Positions 60,559 to 64,000 of a DNA stretch of 64,000 bases are shown here, piece after piece. The notes beneath the pieces were generated by a model. That model saw nothing but the letters and a program-made list of their open reading frames with translations, had not been told where the DNA came from and searched no databases. Position numbers and translations under genes: made by a program. Where the stretch lies: contig CP059069.1 in NCBI GenBank assembly GCA_017798145.1, positions 2,093,226 to 2,157,225 of the forward strand, given 5' to 3'. Within the stretch, counting starts at the first letter, position 1, and each line of letters starts with the position of its first letter. The stretch comes from Akkermansiaceae bacterium. Lineage in GTDB: Bacteria; Verrucomicrobiota; Verrucomicrobiia; Verrucomicrobiales; Akkermansiaceae.

Positions 60559-61658
60559 ATTTCCGCCTGAAAATGGTGGCCTGGTCGGTGCTTTCGATCG
60601 CCCTGATCGTCACTGGATTGTTAGGGGCGGCGCATTGGCATCTTGATGGGGAACTGCGGAAGGATGGAAGGGATCGCAGTCATGGGCGTAATCCCGAATG
60701 GGTCATCCACGGCAGCTACACGGATGCGGAGGTGCAGGATATCCTCGGCGAGCTGATGACCGTGTGGCTCTGGATCGCCGTGCCGCTCGTGCTGGCAAGC
60801 GGTGGAGTGGGATATTTCATCGCGGAGCGGTCGCTGCGTCCGGTCAGCCGCATCAACCGGGAACTCGACTCGCTCGATCCGCTGTCCTGCGCCCAAGGCG
60901 TGCAACTTCCCGAGCGCGACGCGGAGCTGGCCGCGCTGGTGCATCACATCAATGACCTGTTAGGCCGGGTGGGGAAATCCTACAGCGAGATGGCCGAGTT
61001 CTCCTCGCGGGTGGCCCACGAACTGCGGCTTCCGTTGACACTGCTCCGTCTCCGCCTGGAAGCCCTGGCACCGGAGTTGCCGCCGGAGGTTTCCGAAGAC
61101 CTGCAGGAGGAAATCGGCCACCTCTCGCAACTGGTCGAACGCTCCCTGCTGATGTCGAAGGCGGAGGGCGGCACCCTTGAGCATGAGATCCAGCCGGTCG
61201 ATCTCTCCGCCCTGTTGGAGGATCTTCACGACGGTTACTCCATCCTTGCCGCCGAAGCGGGACTCACCCTCCTCTGGCAACCTGATCCCGGACTGACCGT
61301 AAATTCGGATCCCGCCCTCCTGCGCCAGATCCTGCACAACCTCCTCGGCAACGCCATCCGACACGGCAAGGGCGGGATCCGCCTGGCGGCACGGCGGGTG
61401 GAAGACGACCGGCGCGTGCTGCTGGAAATCCGCAACGGGATTGCCGAAGGCGACACCTCGCTGCTCGGCACCGGCATGGGACTGCGCCTCGTGCGGGCGA
61501 TCGCCGGCACACTCGCCGGCACCGCGTTCCGGACTGAGGAGAAAGAGGGGGATTTCGAGGCAAGCTTGGAGCTGCCGGGAACCGACCCGGAGACGCTTAT
61601 GGGTGTTGGGGGGTATAGATCCGCCGAGCTTCAGCGCAGGCCGCGTCTTCTGCGGTGA
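60555..61658 (+). CDS. Sensor histidine kinase
   Basis: A 367-residue kinase with helices at about 8-27 and 69-90 around a small periplasmic loop (about 40 residues), a HAMP-like region ERSLRPVSRINRELDSL, HisKA FSSRVAHELRLPLTLLRLRL with the His in AHELRLP, and an HATPase domain (LLRQILHNLLGNAIRHG, GTGMGLRLVRAI). The G1 box DxGxG (here REDLEIRNG-like, LLEIRNGIAEGD) is altered: the usual D-x-G-x-G is replaced by RNGIAEG, which might weaken ATP binding. It overlaps the regulator by 4 nt. Confidence 0.9.
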   Translation: MNFRLKMVAWSVLSIALIVTGLLGAAHWHLDGELRKDGRDRSHGRNPEWVIHGSYTDAEVQDILGELMTVWLWIAVPLVLASGGVGYFIAERSLRPVSRINRELDSLDPLSCAQGVQLPERDAELAALVHHINDLLGRVGKSYSEMAEFSSRVAHELRLPLTLLRLRLEALAPELPPEVSEDLQEEIGHLSQLVERSLLMSKAEGGTLEHEIQPVDLSALLEDLHDGYSILAAEAGLTLLWQPDPGLTVNSDPALLRQILHNLLGNAIRHGKGGIRLAARRVEDDRRVLLEIRNGIAEGDTSLLGTGMGLRLVRAIAGTLAGTAFRTEEKEGDFEASLELPGTDPETLMGVGGYRSAELQRRPRLLR

Positions 61659-61680
61659 TCTCCATCCTCCCATCTGAATT

Positions 61681-62727
61681 TCAGGAGGCACAGGCTTCCT
61701 GAAGCAACCGCAGCCGCTCGATCGCCGCGCCGGAGGCGATCGCTTCGCGGGCGATGCCGATCGCGTCGTCCATGTGGTCGGCCAGGCCGGCGCAGGCGAG
61801 TGCGGCGGCGGCGTTGAGGAGGACGATGTCGCGCTTCGGGCCGGTTTCCTTGCCGGAAAGGATGGCTTCGAGGATGGCGGCGTTGGTTTTCGCGTCGCCG
61901 CCCTGGAGGTCTTCGAGGCGGGCTTTGCGGAAACCGAAATCCTCGGGGTTGATCTCCTCGTCCTCAATATCCTGGTAGCTGCCGGACTTGCAGATCAGGG
62001 TGGCTCCCATGATGGAGACCTCATCGACGGCGCGGTTGCCGGGTGCGGTGCCGCTGACAACCCATGCGCTTTCCCGGCCGAGCCGCTGGAGGATTTCGGC
62101 GAAGGCCGGGCAGAGAGATCGGTCGGAAACGCCGACGAGCTGGCACTCGGGGCGGGCGGGGTTGAGCAGAGGGCCGATGAGATTGAAAATGCTGCGGTGC
62201 CCGGCGGCGGCGAGCTGTTTCCTCACGCCCGCGACGGCCTTGAAGGCGGGGTGGTAGTTCGGCGCGAACAGGAAACCGACGCCCGCCTTTTCAAGGCAAT
62301 GGCGGAAACCCTCCGGCGGCAGGTCGATGCGGACACCGAGCGCTTCGAGGACGTCCGCGCCGCCGCTTTTCGAGGTGATGCCGCGGTTGCCGTGCTTCAC
62401 GACCACCGCCCCGGCAGCTGCGGCGATGAACATGGCGGTGGTGGAGACGTTGAAGAGGTTGAGCTGGTCGCCGCCGGTGCCGCAAACATCCAGGGTGGGT
62501 CCGCCGAGATCCAAGCCCCCGGTCATGGGATCGACCGCGTGCTCCAGGAAGGCCTCGACGAATCCCGCGATCTCTGCGGGGGTTTCACCCTTTTTCGAGA
62601 GTGCGAGCAGCAACCGGGCTTTCTTTTCATCCGGCACCGAGGTGTCCAGCAAGAGGTTCGCCGCGACTTCGATTTCGCGGCTGCCTAGTTCCTCGCGGTT
62701 TTCGAGATGTTTGATCAGGGCGTCCAT
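61681..62727 (-). CDS. trpD: Anthranilate phosphoribosyltransferase
   Basis: A 348-residue enzyme of tryptophan biosynthesis that transfers phosphoribosyl from PRPP to anthranilate. The PRPP-site motifs CGTGGDQLNLFNVSTTAMF, VVKHGNRGITSKSGGADVLE and a C-terminal TNAAILEAILSGKETGPKRD (metal-site region DE/D) are intact. No other trp genes surround it, so the pathway is dispersed. It converges with the kinase gene. Confidence 0.95.
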   Translation of the reverse strand: MDALIKHLENREELGSREIEVAANLLLDTSVPDEKKARLLLALSKKGETPAEIAGFVEAFLEHAVDPMTGGLDLGGPTLDVCGTGGDQLNLFNVSTTAMFIAAAAGAVVVKHGNRGITSKSGGADVLEALGVRIDLPPEGFRHCLEKAGVGFLFAPNYHPAFKAVAGVRKQLAAAGHRSIFNLIGPLLNPARPECQLVGVSDRSLCPAFAEILQRLGRESAWVVSGTAPGNRAVDEVSIMGATLICKSGSYQDIEDEEINPEDFGFRKARLEDLQGGDAKTNAAILEAILSGKETGPKRDIVLLNAAAALACAGLADHMDDAIGIAREAIASGAAIERLRLLQEACAS

Positions 62728-63193
62728 ATCCGGATCCTAACCACGTAGCGGGAAATCCGAAACGAAGAAATGGCGTTTTCTGAGCCCGGCGGGGATGGCT
62801 TGATTCTCACGGATACGATGCGGGGATGCTCGGATGCGGGGGACGTAGGATTGGATTGATTCGCTCAATCATAACCGCTTGGGCTGCAAAGCCTTGGTTC
62901 GGAGCGTGCCGCCCATACGCTTCTCGCTCTGAAAAAGTTGCTTTCGGTGGAAGCAGGGTGGGCTTATCCCGCTACGACTAGGAACCCATTCAAGATAGGG
63001 CGGATTATTCTACCCAACAGGGTGCCGGAGAAAATTCGGATGCTTTGCCCTAGCCAAGGCATCATTCGAATACGCCCCCCATGATCATCGAAAGAAAATA
63101 TCTGATCCCCTACCGAAGGAACCCTGACACCAGAACAAGAAAGCTCCCCGAGGACATCCGCGGGGAGCTTTGGATGAATTCTGTTTTCCGAGA
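62728..63193. other. Gene-poor region between trpD and the PEP-CTERM gene
   Basis: These 466 bases contain the intrinsic terminator at 63140-63171 but no convincing protein-coding frame, tRNA or repeat. The trpD promoter should lie at its left end, although no clear -35/-10 pair was seen. The base composition appears lower in GC than in neighbouring genes. Confidence 0.5.
63140..63171 (-). terminator. Rho-independent terminator of the PEP-CTERM gene
   Basis: Perfect eleven-base arms (63140-63150 and 63161-63171) surround a 10-nt loop. On the minus strand the stem is followed by a partly U-rich tail (CTTGTTCT). It lies 23 nt beyond the stop of the PEP-CTERM gene at 63194. Confidence 0.8.
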
Positions 63194-64000
63194 CTAGGCC
63201 TTGCGGCGTCGAACCAGCATGAGGCTGCTCACTCCAATCAGAAGCATGATGCTGGATGATGGTTCTGGGATCGCAGTTCCTTGGAATTCGAAGCCGGAAC
63301 CCAGTTTCATGTTCCCGCCGCCGATCACCCTGCCTGTGAAGGCTACCTCGCCGAGCCTGATCTCTGATTTCGAGTTCGGCGCAATCACGGTTCCGGAGAA
63401 CTTCATGAAGTTTTTGTCATCGGATTTGTGCAGGTCGAAGTTGTTGTCCCCGCTGTAATACCAGATCACATTGTCAACCGCGAGGTTGTTGAGGATGAGA
63501 TCCGCTTCCTTGAACTCGAAATCCTCGCTGACGCGAATGATGAACTGATCCATGCCACCCACACGACCGTTGAGCGTGAAATTTTCACCATCTAGGTCGA
63601 TCTGTTTGAAATCGAGAACGGTGAGGCTCTTTGTAGAGTTGAACGAGAAGGCGCTGCTCTGCTTGTTGTAGGAATTGGTGGCTGTCAGGCCGTTCAGGTA
63701 AGTCACGTAGTTCGCAACATCAATATTCGCCTGGTTGATGGCGCTGTTAATGGATGCCGAACTCTTGATACCTCCCGAGGGATTCAAGCCGCTTCCGCCG
63801 GAGATGGTGCCGCCGGTATGGCGGAAGATCGTGCCGTCAAACGTACTGGACTCCTTCCCGGCATCCAGTTCCGCACCATTTGAAATGGCAACTTGTCCGA
63901 ATAATTGGTTCGCGTCCTTGAGTTCGATTGTTCCTCCATTGAGGGCGAAGATGTCATAGTTTGCAGCTGCTCCCAAGGATTGGGCATTTGCCGATGATGC
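63194..64000 (-). CDS. PEP-CTERM sorting-domain exported protein, 5' end beyond the window
   Basis: The open frame runs to the last bases of the window, which encode ASSANAQS, the end of a signal peptide, so about 20 N-terminal residues are missing. The visible ~268 residues are a repetitive beta-strand domain (NYDIFALNGG, KDANQLFGQVAISNG, FDGTIFRHTGG), resembling choice-of-anchor-A-type domains, and end with the PEP-CTERM tail IPEPSSSIMLLIGVSSLMLV then RRRKA. The protein should be exported and processed by an exosortase not found here. The disrupted gene at 49271-49770 is a homologue. Confidence 0.88.
   Translation of the reverse strand, partial: ASSANAQSLGAAANYDIFALNGGTIELKDANQLFGQVAISNGAELDAGKESSTFDGTIFRHTGGTISGGSGLNPSGGIKSSASINSAINQANIDVANYVTYLNGLTATNSYNKQSSAFSFNSTKSLTVLDFKQIDLDGENFTLNGRVGGMDQFIIRVSEDFEFKEADLILNNLAVDNVIWYYSGDNNFDLHKSDDKNFMKFSGTVIAPNSKSEIRLGEVAFTGRVIGGGNMKLGSGFEFQGTAIPEPSSSIMLLIGVSSLMLVRRRKA

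Overview
The window (about 62-64% GC by eye) reads as chromosomal DNA of a Gram-negative member of the Verrucomicrobiota, probably Verrucomicrobiaceae-like. Signs for this are a DUF1552 Tat protein, exported PEP-CTERM proteins ending in Arg-rich tails, two ExbB-ExbD-large TPR loci, an LptD-type outer-membrane protein, and many genes with long Ala/Pro/Lys-rich stretches. The species assignment is inference. No rRNA, tRNA, CRISPR array, prophage or transposase was seen.

Layout. 1-9.8 kb: 3' end of a rhomboid protease, DUF1552 protein, Nif3-like protein, RluA pseudouridine synthase, a 34-residue COX24-like basic protein, hisG, a Dabb protein, lptD, a nitroreductase and a CrtI/PYROXD2-like flavoprotein. 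9.8-21.2 kb: a phosphate-acquisition block. An OprO/P-like porin is divergent from pstS-pstC-pstA-pstB1-pstB2-phoU, and the shared intergenic region carries TGTCAC-type repeats. A DNA methyltransferase and a PhoD-like phosphatase follow. PstC and PstA both carry large extra periplasmic segments. 21.3-24.5 kb: prmC, murA, a decaying relBE-type toxin-antitoxin pair and a YcxB-like membrane protein. 24.4-31.9 kb: OppB and OppA without the rest of the transporter, a TonB-dependent receptor, then a histidine kinase with an NtrC-like regulator whose AAA+ domain has lost the sigma-54 loop.

32-47.5 kb: two separate ExbB/ExbD/large periplasmic TPR loci (minus strand 32.0-37.9 kb, plus strand 43.8-47.5 kb). 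Between them lie an acidic unknown protein, an entericidin-like lipoprotein, a membrane protein, an SGNH hydrolase, asnS and an Hsp20 gene. These duplicated loci are the best candidate here for an undescribed system: a proton-motive-force motor apparently coupled to very large TPR scaffolds. 47.6-56.4 kb: mgtE, a wrecked PEP-CTERM pseudogene, and a tight five-gene operon (asparagine synthetase, dehydrogenase, UGM-like flavoprotein, sugar 3,5-epimerase, membrane TPR/glycosyltransferase-like protein) that looks like part of a surface-glycan pathway.

56.5-64 kb: rpoD with a 118-residue Lys/Ala/Pro-rich histone-H1-like head, an exported rubrerythrin behind a perfect palindrome, a DUF2231 membrane protein, an OmpR/HK two-component pair, trpD, and the 3' part of an intact PEP-CTERM gene. 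That last gene is a clear homologue of the pseudogene at 49.3 kb.
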